Both the position numbers and the translations under genes were made by a program. This document shows positions 54,865 to 64,000 of a stretch of DNA of 64,000 bases, piece by piece. This DNA comes from Bact-08 sp964533215. Lineage in GTDB: Bacteria > Bacteroidota > Bacteroidia > Bacteroidales > UBA932. A model generated the notes under the pieces. That model searched no databases and was not told the DNA's origin. It saw nothing but the letters and a program-made list of their open reading frames with translations. The stretch lies in NCBI GenBank assembly GCA_964533215.1, contig CAZHLJ010000002.1, positions 186,001 to 250,000 of the forward strand, read 5' to 3'. Position 1 is the first letter of the stretch; every line of letters starts with the position of its first letter.

Positions 54865-57800
54865 ATGATCACAAAAAAATTGAGGTATTTATTTCTAATT
54901 ACTGGATTTCTGTTTCTCAATGTTAATATTTGGGCTCAAAACGAGTCGATTACATTGAATGTTAAGGATAAGCCGTTTAAAACGGTCTTGAAAGAGATTG
55001 AGAAACAATGCAATTTCACGTTTGTGTTTTCTGCAAGTACAATAAGTGCAGAAAAGAGTATTTCCGTTAACGTTAAGGGAGAGAAACTTGATGCTGTTCT
55101 AAAAACGATGTGCGCGGAGAATAATTGTGAATACTCCTTTGTGGGTAAGCAGATAATTCTTGCTCCTGCAAAAAAAAACATTACCCCACAAGAGCGGACA
55201 GGAAAAGAGACTGAACTTATATCTATAAGCGGGAGAGTCTTGGATGATAAGAAGGAACCTGTTATCGGAGCAATTGTTATGGTAGATGGTAACAACAAGT
55301 ACTATTCTGTTTCAGACTCAGAAGGAAACTTTGAACTCAAGCTCCCAAACGGAACAATATTCATATCAGCAAGTTTTATGGGGTATGAGGTAAATAAGGT
55401 CGCTTTGCAAAAAGAGAGAAGTGAGTACATCATTATCCTGACACAAAAAGCTGTCGATCTTAACGGAATAGTTGTCATCGGTTATGGAACAACAAGTGCA
55501 AAGGATATGACCGGGTCAATTTCATCAATAAGTTCCAAGGAGATTACAAATAAAAATGTAATAAATGCAACCTCTCTTCTTCAGAACATGGCAGCCGGTG
55601 TACAGGTAAGCCAGAATACAGGTAAACCGGGAGAAAATGTGAGAGTAAGGATAAGAGGCGCAGCATCCCTGACCGGATCCAACGAACCTTTGTACGTAAT
55701 AGACGGGATACCTATGGACGATGCTTCCCCTCTGAACGGAATGTCACCATCTGACATCGAGTCAATAGATATTCTAAAAGATGCTTCTGCAACTGCGATA
55801 TATGGTTCCAGAGCGGCAAATGGCGTTGTGCTTGTCACTACAATGAAGGGCAAGGCCGGTCAGAAAGCAACATTCACCTTTAACTATTTAGGTTCGACAG
55901 ATATCCAGATTAAAAATTTCAGGTTACTTGACGGAGATGAATTCAGGGCTTTTGTCACCGATGTGGCTCAGAAAACCCTTATAGTCAATCCTTCAAACAA
56001 AACGGCAAAAAGTATTCTTGATCCTGAAAGTGGAGTTTTGGGTACAGCCAGTACAAACTGGTTCAATGAAATCAAACAGCCGACAAGCAGGCATAATTTT
56101 GATATTTCAGCATCTGGAGGAGGAAAGAACAGCACTTACTATATTTCGGCCTCGGTAATGGATCATAAAGGTATGGTGAAAGGTGACGACCTTACAAGAT
56201 ATACCGCAAGGGTAAACATGGATGTTGATATTACCCCTAAATTTAAAATAGGAACAAGAAACTCTGCAATATACACAACTTCTACTTCTTCAGGTTCTAG
56301 CATGTTTGAAGCACAGGGTTTCAGACCCGATCTGCCTATTTATGACAGCCAGGGTAAGTATTACTACCAAAACAACTATAATCCGGTAGCAAATCTGAAT
56401 AAGATAAACACCGATGACAGCTACCGATTCAGTGGCCTGCTTTTTGCCGAGCTGGAAATCATTAAAGATCTGGTATTCAAATCCAGTCTTGCAGGTACTA
56501 TCGATTTTAATTACAACTACTCATTTTCTCCAAGTTACCTCTCATACAGCTCCGAGGCTTCTGCCAGTGAGGAAAACAGAAAGTTTTCGAAGACGGTGTT
56601 TGACAATACATTGACATACAAAAAGAAAATCAGTGAAAAACATTATTTTGATGCAATGCTAGGTCTATCTTTTGAGAATTCAAGCTCAAGAGGATCTTAT
56701 CTTTCAAAGTCAGGCTTTGCATTGGATGAGATATACACCAATGTATCCAGCGGAACCGACTTTCAGTCTGCATCAAGTACTGCTTCCGGAAGAGGCCTTC
56801 TCTCTTCTTTTGTAAGGATGAATTACAGATATAACGACAAATATCTGGCTACATTTTCTGCACGTTACGATGGATCTTCAATGTTTGGAGTCAACAACCG
56901 TTTCGGGTTCTTTCCTTCGGGAGCATTAGCATGGAGGATAAACAGAGAATCTTTCCTTAAAGATGTTTCGGAGATTAATGACATTAAGATCAAGATATCT
57001 GCCGGTAAGACAGGAGTGCAGAATATGAGTGAGTATGCAAACAGAAACCTATATTCTTCCGGTTCATACTTTGATAATCCAGCAATTTACCATTCTCAGC
57101 TCTCAAATGATAATATTATGTGGGAGAGATCTACCCAGTATGATGCCGGTGTAGATTTTACTCTGTTCGATTATAGATTAAGCGGATCTTTTGACGTTTA
57201 TCGCAAAGATACTAAGGATCTGATATGGAGCTATTCTTTTCCATCTTCTATGGCAGTTGGAAGCATATACATGAATATTGGTTCTATCAGAAATTATGGT
57301 ATGGAGCTAAACCTAAAAGGTAATGTCATTGATAAAAATGACCTAAAACTTGATATCGGCCTTAACATTGCACGTAACAGGAATGAAGTTGTTTCCTTGG
57401 TACCTCAGGGAGCTGTGGTCAATTCGAGTGGAACTACAGTACATGGTACAGGATCTCAAGTTCTGGCAGTTGGCTATCCGATGGGCTCTTTCTTTGGCTA
57501 CGAGTATAATTCTATAATTCAAAATCAACAAAGAATAGATGAACTTAACGCAATAGCAAAGGCAAAAGGGAATTCCTACTACGATGGAAACATGTTGTTT
57601 GTTGGACAGCTTGAATATAAAGATTGTAACGACGATGGAATAATAAACTCTAAAGACCAGACAATTCTGGGAAGTCCGGATCCTGATCTTTTTGGAGGCA
57701 TATCGGCCAGTCTCACATGGAAAAAGTTCAACCTGTTTGCCAATTTCGGATATCAAATAGGGGGGAAGAAAATATACGGCAAGGCATTGCAGAATCTGCC

Positions 57801-58161
57801 TGCCCAACTTACCGGATTGGTAGACTACAATCTGTATAACAGATGGTCACCTGAGAACCCGGCTGCGACTATCCCTGCTTCATATATAGAAGAAGGGGTA
57901 TCAAGACTTAACAAGTTGTCAATCTTTGATGCCTCTTATTTCAGACTTCAGAATATGAGGGTAGCCTATAATATTCCAAAAATAAAATACCTGAATGTAG
58001 ATGGCCAGATTTATATTTCTGCCACAAATCTCTTCACAATAACATCCTATCCTGGTGTTGACCCTGCGACCGTAAATGCATACAGCAATTATGGAGGAAA
58101 TTATGAGTCCAGCTATCCTGGACTTAGAACATTTTCTTGCGGGATTAAGTTAAATTTCTAA
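54865..58161 (+). CDS. SusC/RagA-family TonB-dependent transporter (locus 2)
   Basis: 1098-residue outer-membrane transporter. Signal peptide to about 24 (NVNIWAQ), STN domain (about 28-100, LNVKDKPFKTVLKEIEKQ), beta-sandwich (SGRVLDDKKEPVIGAIV), plug with VVIGYGTTSAKDMTGS, VIDGIPMDD, ILKDASATAIYGSRAANGVVLV, and a barrel ending GIKLNF. It differs clearly from the 33-37 kb paralogue, so it probably imports a different substrate. SusD follows after 9 bases. Confidence 0.95.
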   Translation: MITKKLRYLFLITGFLFLNVNIWAQNESITLNVKDKPFKTVLKEIEKQCNFTFVFSASTISAEKSISVNVKGEKLDAVLKTMCAENNCEYSFVGKQIILAPAKKNITPQERTGKETELISISGRVLDDKKEPVIGAIVMVDGNNKYYSVSDSEGNFELKLPNGTIFISASFMGYEVNKVALQKERSEYIIILTQKAVDLNGIVVIGYGTTSAKDMTGSISSISSKEITNKNVINATSLLQNMAAGVQVSQNTGKPGENVRVRIRGAASLTGSNEPLYVIDGIPMDDASPLNGMSPSDIESIDILKDASATAIYGSRAANGVVLVTTMKGKAGQKATFTFNYLGSTDIQIKNFRLLDGDEFRAFVTDVAQKTLIVNPSNKTAKSILDPESGVLGTASTNWFNEIKQPTSRHNFDISASGGGKNSTYYISASVMDHKGMVKGDDLTRYTARVNMDVDITPKFKIGTRNSAIYTTSTSSGSSMFEAQGFRPDLPIYDSQGKYYYQNNYNPVANLNKINTDDSYRFSGLLFAELEIIKDLVFKSSLAGTIDFNYNYSFSPSYLSYSSEASASEENRKFSKTVFDNTLTYKKKISEKHYFDAMLGLSFENSSSRGSYLSKSGFALDEIYTNVSSGTDFQSASSTASGRGLLSSFVRMNYRYNDKYLATFSARYDGSSMFGVNNRFGFFPSGALAWRINRESFLKDVSEINDIKIKISAGKTGVQNMSEYANRNLYSSGSYFDNPAIYHSQLSNDNIMWERSTQYDAGVDFTLFDYRLSGSFDVYRKDTKDLIWSYSFPSSMAVGSIYMNIGSIRNYGMELNLKGNVIDKNDLKLDIGLNIARNRNEVVSLVPQGAVVNSSGTTVHGTGSQVLAVGYPMGSFFGYEYNSIIQNQQRIDELNAIAKAKGNSYYDGNMLFVGQLEYKDCNDDGIINSKDQTILGSPDPDLFGGISASLTWKKFNLFANFGYQIGGKKIYGKALQNLPAQLTGLVDYNLYNRWSPENPAATIPASYIEEGVSRLNKLSIFDASYFRLQNMRVAYNIPKIKYLNVDGQIYISATNLFTITSYPGVDPATVNAYSNYGGNYESSYPGLRTFSCGIKLNF

Positions 58162-58170
58162 AAATGATTG

Positions 58171-59607
58171 ATGATGAAAAAGCTATTAATATTATTACTG
58201 TCAATTTATACATTATCCGGTTGCGAGCTTGTTGATGTTCTTGATAAAAGGCCTCCATACCAGGCAGACCTGTCTGGTGCTATTGTAGATCAAAAGTCGG
58301 TTGAACTTGCTCTGATGGGTACCTATGCTCAGTTACCGTCGTCAGGATTCAATGTTCAGTTTCCTGTTTGTGCTGGAAGCTTTGCCGCAGGTACACTTGA
58401 GCGGCAGTCATTTGTTACAAAAGGGAATGTTGTCTATTATTCCGAAAGATATTGGCCAACGCTTAGTTGGTTAGGAGATCCGGAATGGGACAATTGCTAC
58501 AAACTAATAAAGAATGCCAATTTCCTTTTGGATGCTATCGAAAACAAAATTGATAAGAATCAATTCACAGACAACAGACGAGAAGAGATCATTGGTGAGC
58601 TGAGTTTTCTTAAAGCATTGTCATATACCCGATTATTAATGAGATATGCTCAGTATTGGGATCAAAGCAGTACTCTTGGGCTAATCCTTCGTGAAGAACT
58701 TCCGACCTTGGAGTCAATTATCAAGCCGAGAAGCTCCGTAGCAGAAAGCTATAAGAAGATCAACGACCTTTTGGACGTTGCAATTGCCAAGGCTCCAAAA
58801 TATTCATCAAGCATGAAGGCCTCTTCACTTGCTGCGAAAGCTTTAAAAACCAGAGTGCTTTTTATGATGGAGAAATATCCCGAATGTATATCGCTCTCAA
58901 ATGACGTATTATCTGAAGCTGTGTTGGAAACCTCATACGCTAACGTTTTTTCAAAAAGTATGGAGACCAAGGAGCTTATTTTCGGTCGCTATTTTGGAAA
59001 GACAGAAGCTGAAGCTACTTCTGTAAGGACTGCTGCCTTTGGAGATGCAATGTGGGGCCCATCGGAAAGTTTCCTTAAAATATTGGGCACCGATCCAAGA
59101 TATGGGACAATAATCAGAGATGGGATTTCGATTTTCTGGAACAACAAGACATACCCAGACCGGAAAACCGTAAGAAAATACCTGAATTCAGCCAATGATA
59201 TGCCAATTATGTATTTGCGCACGGCTGAGATACTCTTGATAAAAGCTGAGTCTATTTTCAGATCGAACGGTTCAATAGCTGACGCCTATGAACCTGTGAA
59301 AATTTTAAGGCAGAGGGCCGGTGCAGGGATAATTGTTCCGACATCCAGAGAAGAGCTCTCAGAGGCAATATTCAGAGAGTGGATAATAGAACTATCTTTC
59401 GAAAACTGGCATGAATGGTTTGCCTGTCAAAGGTTCAATAAATTAACAGTTATGAATGCGTCTCTCAAAAAGGCTCTTGATGATGAGTTTGCAAAGAGTG
59501 AAGATGCCGGTAAGACCTATCTGAAGAGAATTCAGGACAGAAGGATCATGCCGATTCCTTCATCTGAAACCAATTCAAATCCGGTTGTTCAAAATCCTGG
59601 GTATTAG
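58171..59607 (+). CDS. SusD/RagB-family outer-membrane lipoprotein (locus 2)
   Basis: Substrate-binding lipoprotein partner of the preceding SusC, 478 residues. Lipobox LSGC (Cys18), then ELVDVLDKRPPY. SFLKALSYTRLLMRYAQYW and YLRTAEILLIKAES are TPR-like SusD segments; the ending IMPIPSSETNSNPVVQNPGY is characteristic of the family. ATG at 58171, with a second ATG next to it. The ligand is unknown and no degradative enzyme is adjacent. Confidence 0.94.
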   Translation: MMKKLLILLLSIYTLSGCELVDVLDKRPPYQADLSGAIVDQKSVELALMGTYAQLPSSGFNVQFPVCAGSFAAGTLERQSFVTKGNVVYYSERYWPTLSWLGDPEWDNCYKLIKNANFLLDAIENKIDKNQFTDNRREEIIGELSFLKALSYTRLLMRYAQYWDQSSTLGLILREELPTLESIIKPRSSVAESYKKINDLLDVAIAKAPKYSSSMKASSLAAKALKTRVLFMMEKYPECISLSNDVLSEAVLETSYANVFSKSMETKELIFGRYFGKTEAEATSVRTAAFGDAMWGPSESFLKILGTDPRYGTIIRDGISIFWNNKTYPDRKTVRKYLNSANDMPIMYLRTAEILLIKAESIFRSNGSIADAYEPVKILRQRAGAGIIVPTSREELSEAIFREWIIELSFENWHEWFACQRFNKLTVMNASLKKALDDEFAKSEDAGKTYLKRIQDRRIMPIPSSETNSNPVVQNPGY

Positions 59608-59674
59608 TTGTAAATTTTGTATCTTTACTACAGTTTAGAGTATTGAGTATAAAGTAATCATAACTGTAGTTATT

Positions 59675-60160
59675 ATGAAAAATTTATGTACAAGCATACC
59701 AAAAGGTGCCGTAGCTGTAAGGCCGTTTGTCAAGGAAAAATACTTGGGAGAATGGCATGAAATAGCCAGAAAGGATTTCCGTTTCGAAAGAAATCTGAAT
59801 AACGTATCGGCACATTATTCTCTAAACGGAGATGGAAGTATAAAGGTAGAAAACCAAGGATACAACTATAAGAAAAATATATGGAAAAGGGCTATCGGCA
59901 AGGCCAGATTTGTCGGAAGTTCCAATGAAGCTAAACTTAAAGTCTCCTTTTTTGGACCTTTCTACTCCGGTTATAATGTATTAGCGATTGATCCTGATTA
60001 CAAATATGCTCTTGTAGCCGGTAAAAACCTCAAGTATCTTTGGCTGCTGTCAAGAGATATTACAATGCCGGAGGATGTGGCACATTCCTACCTGAAAATA
60101 GCTCAGGACCTGGGGTTCGACCTTTCAGACCTTATATGGACAGAACAAGATCCAATCTGA
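59675..60160 (+). CDS. Lipocalin (Blc-like)
   Basis: A 161-residue lipocalin of the Blc/ApoD group. The first conserved region is YLGEWHEIARKDFRFERN (GxW motif), followed by VSAHYSLNGDGSIKVENQGYN in two strands, ARFVGSSNEAKLKVSFFGPF and YALVAGKNLKYLWLLSRD. No signal peptide or lipobox is evident, so its location is uncertain; E. coli Blc is an outer-membrane lipoprotein. It binds lipids or other hydrophobic ligands in known members. It follows SusD by 67 bases, possibly with its own promoter, and ends 7 bases before element R6. Confidence 0.9.
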   Translation: MKNLCTSIPKGAVAVRPFVKEKYLGEWHEIARKDFRFERNLNNVSAHYSLNGDGSIKVENQGYNYKKNIWKRAIGKARFVGSSNEAKLKVSFFGPFYSGYNVLAIDPDYKYALVAGKNLKYLWLLSRDITMPEDVAHSYLKIAQDLGFDLSDLIWTEQDPI

Positions 60161-60167
60161 CAATTTG

Positions 60168-60266
60168 AAGTGGCAAACCAATTTGCAATTATAAGTAAAT
60201 CAATCATTTATGAGTCATGCTTGTAAATGATTAATAATCAGTTACATACTAATTGATTTGCCACTT
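60168..60266. repeat. REPIN-like element R6
   Basis: The left arm AAGTGGCAAACCAATTTG (60168-60185) and the right arm AATTGATTTGCCACTT (60251-60266) are inverted with one mismatch. The centre has a perfect 9-bp hairpin, AATCATTTA (60202-60210) with TAAATGATT (60224-60232). It lies between convergent genes and contributes the last codons and stop of the Wzi-like gene. Confidence 0.88.
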
Positions 60267-61646
60267 AAATTTTAAACCAAAACCAAACTGATCCTTCAGG
60301 AGCTCGCCAAAATCGGCGGCAAACTGTCCGGATACTGAAAGCGGATATTTTTCGCTTTTCCAGATGAACTCAGCAAGCGAGCAGAACTGCTTACGCAAAG
60401 GTGTGTATGGCTTGCTATATGTACCAAAGTTACGGGAATAGGTCAGCAGAGTCTTCCATGCAATCTGTTTTGAAACATAACCTTTGGCACCCACATGAAA
60501 TGCAGAGATGCGGTTGTTCCCAAAGCCTGAAACAATACCATCTGCATTGCGGACGAGCGGGTAAAACAAAGGAGAACCCATGCTGTATCCATAGTAGGAG
60601 AAGCCTGTCTGATAGACACTATGATTGAAGTAATCATCCCGCCCTTGTGCGTCATTCCAACGCCCGGAAGCCACAGAACTGCTCCCGCTTTGATGTTTAG
60701 TATACATATACTCGAACAGGAGTTCGTCAATTATGGACCCGCTCTTGTTTTTGGATAGATACAAGGAGTAGATGTTATCCCTGAAATTTAATAGTTCCAT
60801 TCCGGAGCCGTCTTCAAAAGGATGGCTTATGCGAAGCTGTAGTTGATAATCAGACAGATCCTTTTCTGCAAAAATAGTGTATGAACCTATTTGATTGCCT
60901 GCAACGTTGTTTTGATCTCCTTCTACAAACTTAGAGCTCCCTTTTATACCAAGTATATACCGGAAATAACTTCCAAAATCGTCAGGCAGTTGTCCATATC
61001 TGGAAGATTTACCCCCCCAGAACGCAAACCGGTCTATTTCCAAAGAAAGCTTGAGAGTCTTGTTTATCAAAAACTGTCCACCAAGTAAAGTATGGTGCAA
61101 GTGTGGACGTTGGTCTATACGATCGTCTAATAAAATCCCCTCATCGTATGAGGCTTTGAACCGCAACCATTTTTTAGCAAACAGAAAAGGAATGTAACCC
61201 GATGTAGAGAGCCTAACCATAGGATAGGGGCGAAAATTTAATGAGCGTACAATATTTCCATTACTAGAAGACAACCCTCCAAGAATTACCTCATCTGCAA
61301 AGTTTCCAGCCTTAAAAGAGAGAGTTTTCCCTGCAAAGCCGGCCCAAGCCTGAATGATTTTAGCTTCAGTATTCTTGTCTGATACAGAAAGGGTAATGTC
61401 TGTGCCGTAACTTACTTTATACCGGTTCCTGATTGAAATATAGCCCGAGAGTTGCCCTTCTGTCAGCCATTGCCAGGAGGCAGAAGGTGAATATTTTCCC
61501 AGGTTATTGCTTGTAAACCAAAAAGGAAGGCCTTCTCTGTTCCCGGAAATGCCAGTCGTTTCCAAGCTTGCAGAAAAGGTGTTTTTCTGGGAATAAGAGA
61601 GATGGAAGCATATAAGGCAAATAGAGGTCAATATGACTTTTTTCAT
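60249..61646 (-). CDS. Wzi-like capsule assembly / outer-membrane barrel protein
   Basis: 465 residues with a signal peptide (about 1-19, ending YSQ) and a repeated amphipathic beta-strand pattern with aromatic ends. GLPFWFTSNNLGKYSPSASWQ near the N-terminus and AWAGFAGKTLSFKAGNF resemble the Wzi family that anchors capsule at the outer membrane. Its final residues WQIN and TAG stop are encoded by REPIN element R6; the native end was probably near FGFGLKFK. The start overlaps the nucleotidyltransferase stop by 4 bases. Confidence 0.8.
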   Translation of the reverse strand: MKKVILTSICLICFHLSYSQKNTFSASLETTGISGNREGLPFWFTSNNLGKYSPSASWQWLTEGQLSGYISIRNRYKVSYGTDITLSVSDKNTEAKIIQAWAGFAGKTLSFKAGNFADEVILGGLSSSNGNIVRSLNFRPYPMVRLSTSGYIPFLFAKKWLRFKASYDEGILLDDRIDQRPHLHHTLLGGQFLINKTLKLSLEIDRFAFWGGKSSRYGQLPDDFGSYFRYILGIKGSSKFVEGDQNNVAGNQIGSYTIFAEKDLSDYQLQLRISHPFEDGSGMELLNFRDNIYSLYLSKNKSGSIIDELLFEYMYTKHQSGSSSVASGRWNDAQGRDDYFNHSVYQTGFSYYGYSMGSPLFYPLVRNADGIVSGFGNNRISAFHVGAKGYVSKQIAWKTLLTYSRNFGTYSKPYTPLRKQFCSLAEFIWKSEKYPLSVSGQFAADFGELLKDQFGFGLKFKWQIN

Positions 61647-62659
61647 TTCAAACGTCTTTTTATAAAACCAACAGGTCTATATAAATAATACACTATTCTT
61701 AAAGAAGAGTCAACATTGGCTATGTCAACCGGACGGAAAAGTGACCCGGAGAGAACTTCTATTTTATAATACAAGCCTTTAAACAGAAGCATAAGGTATA
61801 GGTAATTATATATGATATCCTTGATTGGAGGCTTATCGGAGATATTGCTGGCAATTGATTTATGAGTTAAATTAATAAGAAATGGGGGAAAGTGATGGTA
61901 CCCTTTGAAGGGAAAATTAGTATTGAAGTACTCATGTAAAAGAAAGTTGACCTGCGCAATAATTCGCCCTGCTTTAAATTTTACAGCAAGTTCTTTGAAT
62001 TTTGCTTCAGAGACATCCTTCATTGGATAATCCTTGATATCCATCAGCCATTTAAACCTGCTCCATCCATGTTTGGCACCATGAATCAATAAGAAAAGCA
62101 GCTCAAATTCTTTATTCAGACAAGTGAATTTGCGTCCTGCAAAATCCTCTTCGACAAGATTTTCAGCAACCATGGATTTTAATTTTGATTGAGATACAGG
62201 CAACACCTGCATTAAAGTCCAGTGGATTTCTACAATATATTTATTGTGGATGTTGTAAAAGCAAAGATGGTTGGACTTTTCAAAAATCAATTCTTGCTGA
62301 GTTATGTTTTTTGGCCATAATACCCCATTCTCAAAGCAGAAACCATTATTTAAAAGAATTTTGACAACAGTCTCTACCATCTCCATTTCAATTAAGATGT
62401 CGATATCTTTCGAAAACCTAACGGCAGGATCCTTATATATTCGGTAGGAGAGTAAAGGCCCCTTAATTGGTATAAATGAAATGTTGTTTTGCCGCAGAAT
62501 ATCTGTAACAGATAAGAAATAGCCGACGAATTCCAGTAGATTTAATTTTTCCTGTAAAAATTCATTTCGTGTATTCTCTTCCAGCCAAAAATCTATCTGC
62601 TGATGGCTAAGGCGATGTCTTTCGTGGAGATAGGTGCGGTCGGTCACAAGTTTATTCAT
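61643..62659 (-). CDS. Putative nucleotidyltransferase (PF14907-like)
   Basis: A 338-residue protein of the uncharacterised nucleotidyltransferase family found in polysaccharide and RiPP clusters. Core motif: FIPIKGPLLSYRIYKDP followed by RFSKDIDILIEMEM with the two metal-binding aspartates. EIHWTLMQ and LFLLIHGAKHGWSRFKWLMDI are typical of the family. The reaction is unknown. Its end overlaps the Wzi-like gene by 4 bases and its start overlaps the amidotransferase gene by 8. Confidence 0.8.
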   Translation of the reverse strand: MNKLVTDRTYLHERHRLSHQQIDFWLEENTRNEFLQEKLNLLEFVGYFLSVTDILRQNNISFIPIKGPLLSYRIYKDPAVRFSKDIDILIEMEMVETVVKILLNNGFCFENGVLWPKNITQQELIFEKSNHLCFYNIHNKYIVEIHWTLMQVLPVSQSKLKSMVAENLVEEDFAGRKFTCLNKEFELLFLLIHGAKHGWSRFKWLMDIKDYPMKDVSEAKFKELAVKFKAGRIIAQVNFLLHEYFNTNFPFKGYHHFPPFLINLTHKSIASNISDKPPIKDIIYNYLYLMLLFKGLYYKIEVLSGSLFRPVDIANVDSSLRIVYYLYRPVGFIKRRLK

Positions 62660-63935
62660 ACTTGGAGAAGCTATTAGAATAAATTTTGGGAATAGAATTT
62701 ATGGCTTTAATTACTTTTTCAAAGTCCAGCCCGATTATTTCCAGATACCACCGCAGGGATTCAAATCGTGGGCGATTTTCGTCTTCCACCAATTTTAATG
62801 CGGTTTCACGATCGAGCATCCCCTCACGGATCTGGTTGCTGCGGAATGTGTCATATTCAGAAAAACCAGCTACTGTATGATAGATGTAATTGTAAAAACT
62901 CGCAGTCCCATCACCAATTCTCCATGTTGTATTTGTATCGGAGGCTAACTCCCAGTCATACTCTTTTGTCAATAGAGTATTCACCTCTTTTTCGTCCCAT
63001 TGGTAATAGTCGAAAAGATGGTAGTAATCTTTCTTAGGGGAAATATAACGGACAATAAAAGATCCAAGACTGTCTATCATAGAGCTGTTAAAATACCCTG
63101 GGCTTTTAAGCATATTGGTGCCTACAAACTTGAAAAGTTTTATTTGATCTTGTCTTGAAAGAGAATAAATGGTCTCTTTATCGAAATTTGGTTTTAGTCC
63201 GGCAAAACCAGTCTTGAAATTTGTGTTTTCAAGATTGTTGATTCCCCAGATGTTCAAATCTATTCCAGTTTGTTTTTTTACCTGATTACAGTAGTAAAAG
63301 AAAAATTTATCGCCAGCCATGAATAATGGAATCATGCCAAGGGCTGGATTTTTCAACCATGCCTCTATGTTTTTTCGGATATTCTCCCTTTTACGGCGTA
63401 TGTCTGCAGATACAATAATATTTTCCACACCAAGTTTACCGCAGACTCTGGCAATATTTCTTCTTCCAAGATCTGTAACCATACCCCAATCGTATGTAAA
63501 TGCAATGGGATTCAATCCAAGATTCTTTTTTATAATATGCAAGGAATATGTGCTATCCCTGCCACCACTGAATGGCACAATACAATCTGGCCTTCCTTTT
63601 GCTTTCCTGTAAGGTTTTACAATATTATCTAGCTCGTCAAGGGATTTAACAGCTCTGGAAGTTTTGTGATTATGGCAATAATTACATACACCTTCTGAGT
63701 CAAATTCGATAAAAGGAAAAGTCTCCGGCAATATGCATCTAGTGCATCTCCTTAAATTTCTTGCAAAATCAATATTATCTTCGAGTAAATTATATAGTGG
63801 GCTCTCTTTGTCGCTGTTTATAAATGAGGAAGGATCAATGACAAACTCTTTCTTTTTATTGCTATTTGTTAGTTCATTTTTTTCTACTGAAAAATGTGTG
63901 TTTTCACTACCAAAATTAAAAATTGGATTAACCAC
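62652..63935 (-). CDS. N-acetyl sugar amidotransferase (WbpG/PseA type), start uncertain
   Basis: ATP-dependent amidotransferase subunit that converts an acetamido sugar to an acetamidino group or acts similarly in O-antigen and flagellin sugars. CTRCILPETFPFIEFDSEGVC..C is the zinc-ribbon part, followed by the PP-loop PFSGGRDSTYSLH; AFTYDWGMVTDLGRRNIARV is typical. The start is unclear: GTG at 63935 gives about 75 extra N-terminal residues compared with the family, and the frame stays open to the window edge at 64000, so the gene may be cut off. A glutamine amidotransferase partner was not seen. Functionally it fits the wlbA genes at 13-15 kb. Confidence 0.82.
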   Translation of the reverse strand: MVNPIFNFGSENTHFSVEKNELTNSNKKKEFVIDPSSFINSDKESPLYNLLEDNIDFARNLRRCTRCILPETFPFIEFDSEGVCNYCHNHKTSRAVKSLDELDNIVKPYRKAKGRPDCIVPFSGGRDSTYSLHIIKKNLGLNPIAFTYDWGMVTDLGRRNIARVCGKLGVENIIVSADIRRKRENIRKNIEAWLKNPALGMIPLFMAGDKFFFYYCNQVKKQTGIDLNIWGINNLENTNFKTGFAGLKPNFDKETIYSLSRQDQIKLFKFVGTNMLKSPGYFNSSMIDSLGSFIVRYISPKKDYYHLFDYYQWDEKEVNTLLTKEYDWELASDTNTTWRIGDGTASFYNYIYHTVAGFSEYDTFRSNQIREGMLDRETALKLVEDENRPRFESLRWYLEIIGLDFEKVIKAINSIPKIYSNSFSKYE

Positions 63936-64000
63936 TTTTAAATCAAGATGTTGTTTTGCAAAAGTGCTGCATTTTACAATTAGCCCATTATCGGGTGAAA

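Overview
The window reads as chromosomal DNA from a Bacteroidetes bacterium, most likely order Bacteroidales. The evidence is two SusC/SusD outer-membrane uptake loci, each with an ECF sigma factor and a FecR anti-sigma; promoters with the Bacteroidetes -33/-7 pattern (TTG, about 19 nt, TAnnTTTG) and almost no Shine-Dalgarno sequences; a long IleS; a DksA-like protein that has lost zinc cysteines; and a DUF4988-type surface lipoprotein. The DNA is AT-rich and densely coding. I see no phage, CRISPR array, integrase or classical insertion sequence.

Layout. 0-5.6 kb: housekeeping genes (ileS, guanine deaminase, dksA-like, lspA, ECF sigma). 5.7-9.1 kb: tRNA-Ser(TGA), an AT-rich gap, then a large surface lipoprotein gene. 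9.3-13 kb: GNAT protein, proline dehydrogenase and a copper ATPase. 13-19 kb (minus): one operon, rfbA-rfbC-rfbD-rfbB-wbuC and two tandem wlbA-like genes, for dTDP-L-rhamnose and an N-acetylamino-uronate nucleotide sugar. 19.2-24.5 kb: ferritin, an orphan sensor kinase, a lipoprotein/radical SAM pair and a patatin. 24.6-28.6 kb: GT2, LAB_N membrane protein, GT39 and UDP-glucuronate 4-epimerase, a probable lipid-linked sugar or lipid A decoration operon. 29.3-38.9 kb (minus): sigma-FecR-SusC-SusD followed by two TlpA-like thioredoxin proteins. 39-40 kb: transaldolase and an orphan PqqD. 40-51 kb (minus): an aspartate-family block, ahcY-metH-metF then thrL-thrA-thrB-thrC. 51.3-53 kb: a RAYT transposase-like gene and an ATP-cone nuclease. 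53.2-60.2 kb: a second sigma-FecR-SusC-SusD locus and a lipocalin. 60.2-64 kb (minus): Wzi-like protein, nucleotidyltransferase and a WbpG/PseA-type amidotransferase, consistent with surface polysaccharide work.

Two structures stand out. First, six copies of a roughly 95-102 bp inverted-repeat element (at about 12.99, 28.67, 32.03, 51.22, 52.10 and 60.17 kb) fill intergenic spaces and flank a RAYT gene on both sides. Their arms resemble REP sequences built on GTGGCAAACCAATT, and their centres carry a hairpin, usually around TTATG. This looks like a REPIN/RAYT system. Several elements run into neighbouring genes and provide their last codons and stops. Second, thrA is preceded by a 19-codon leader peptide made largely of Thr and Ile codons, followed by a strong terminator hairpin and a possible antiterminator pairing. 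This is a classical ribosome-mediated attenuator. The downstream thrA has an unusual homoserine dehydrogenase half that lacks the dinucleotide-binding glycine motif but keeps its catalytic residues.
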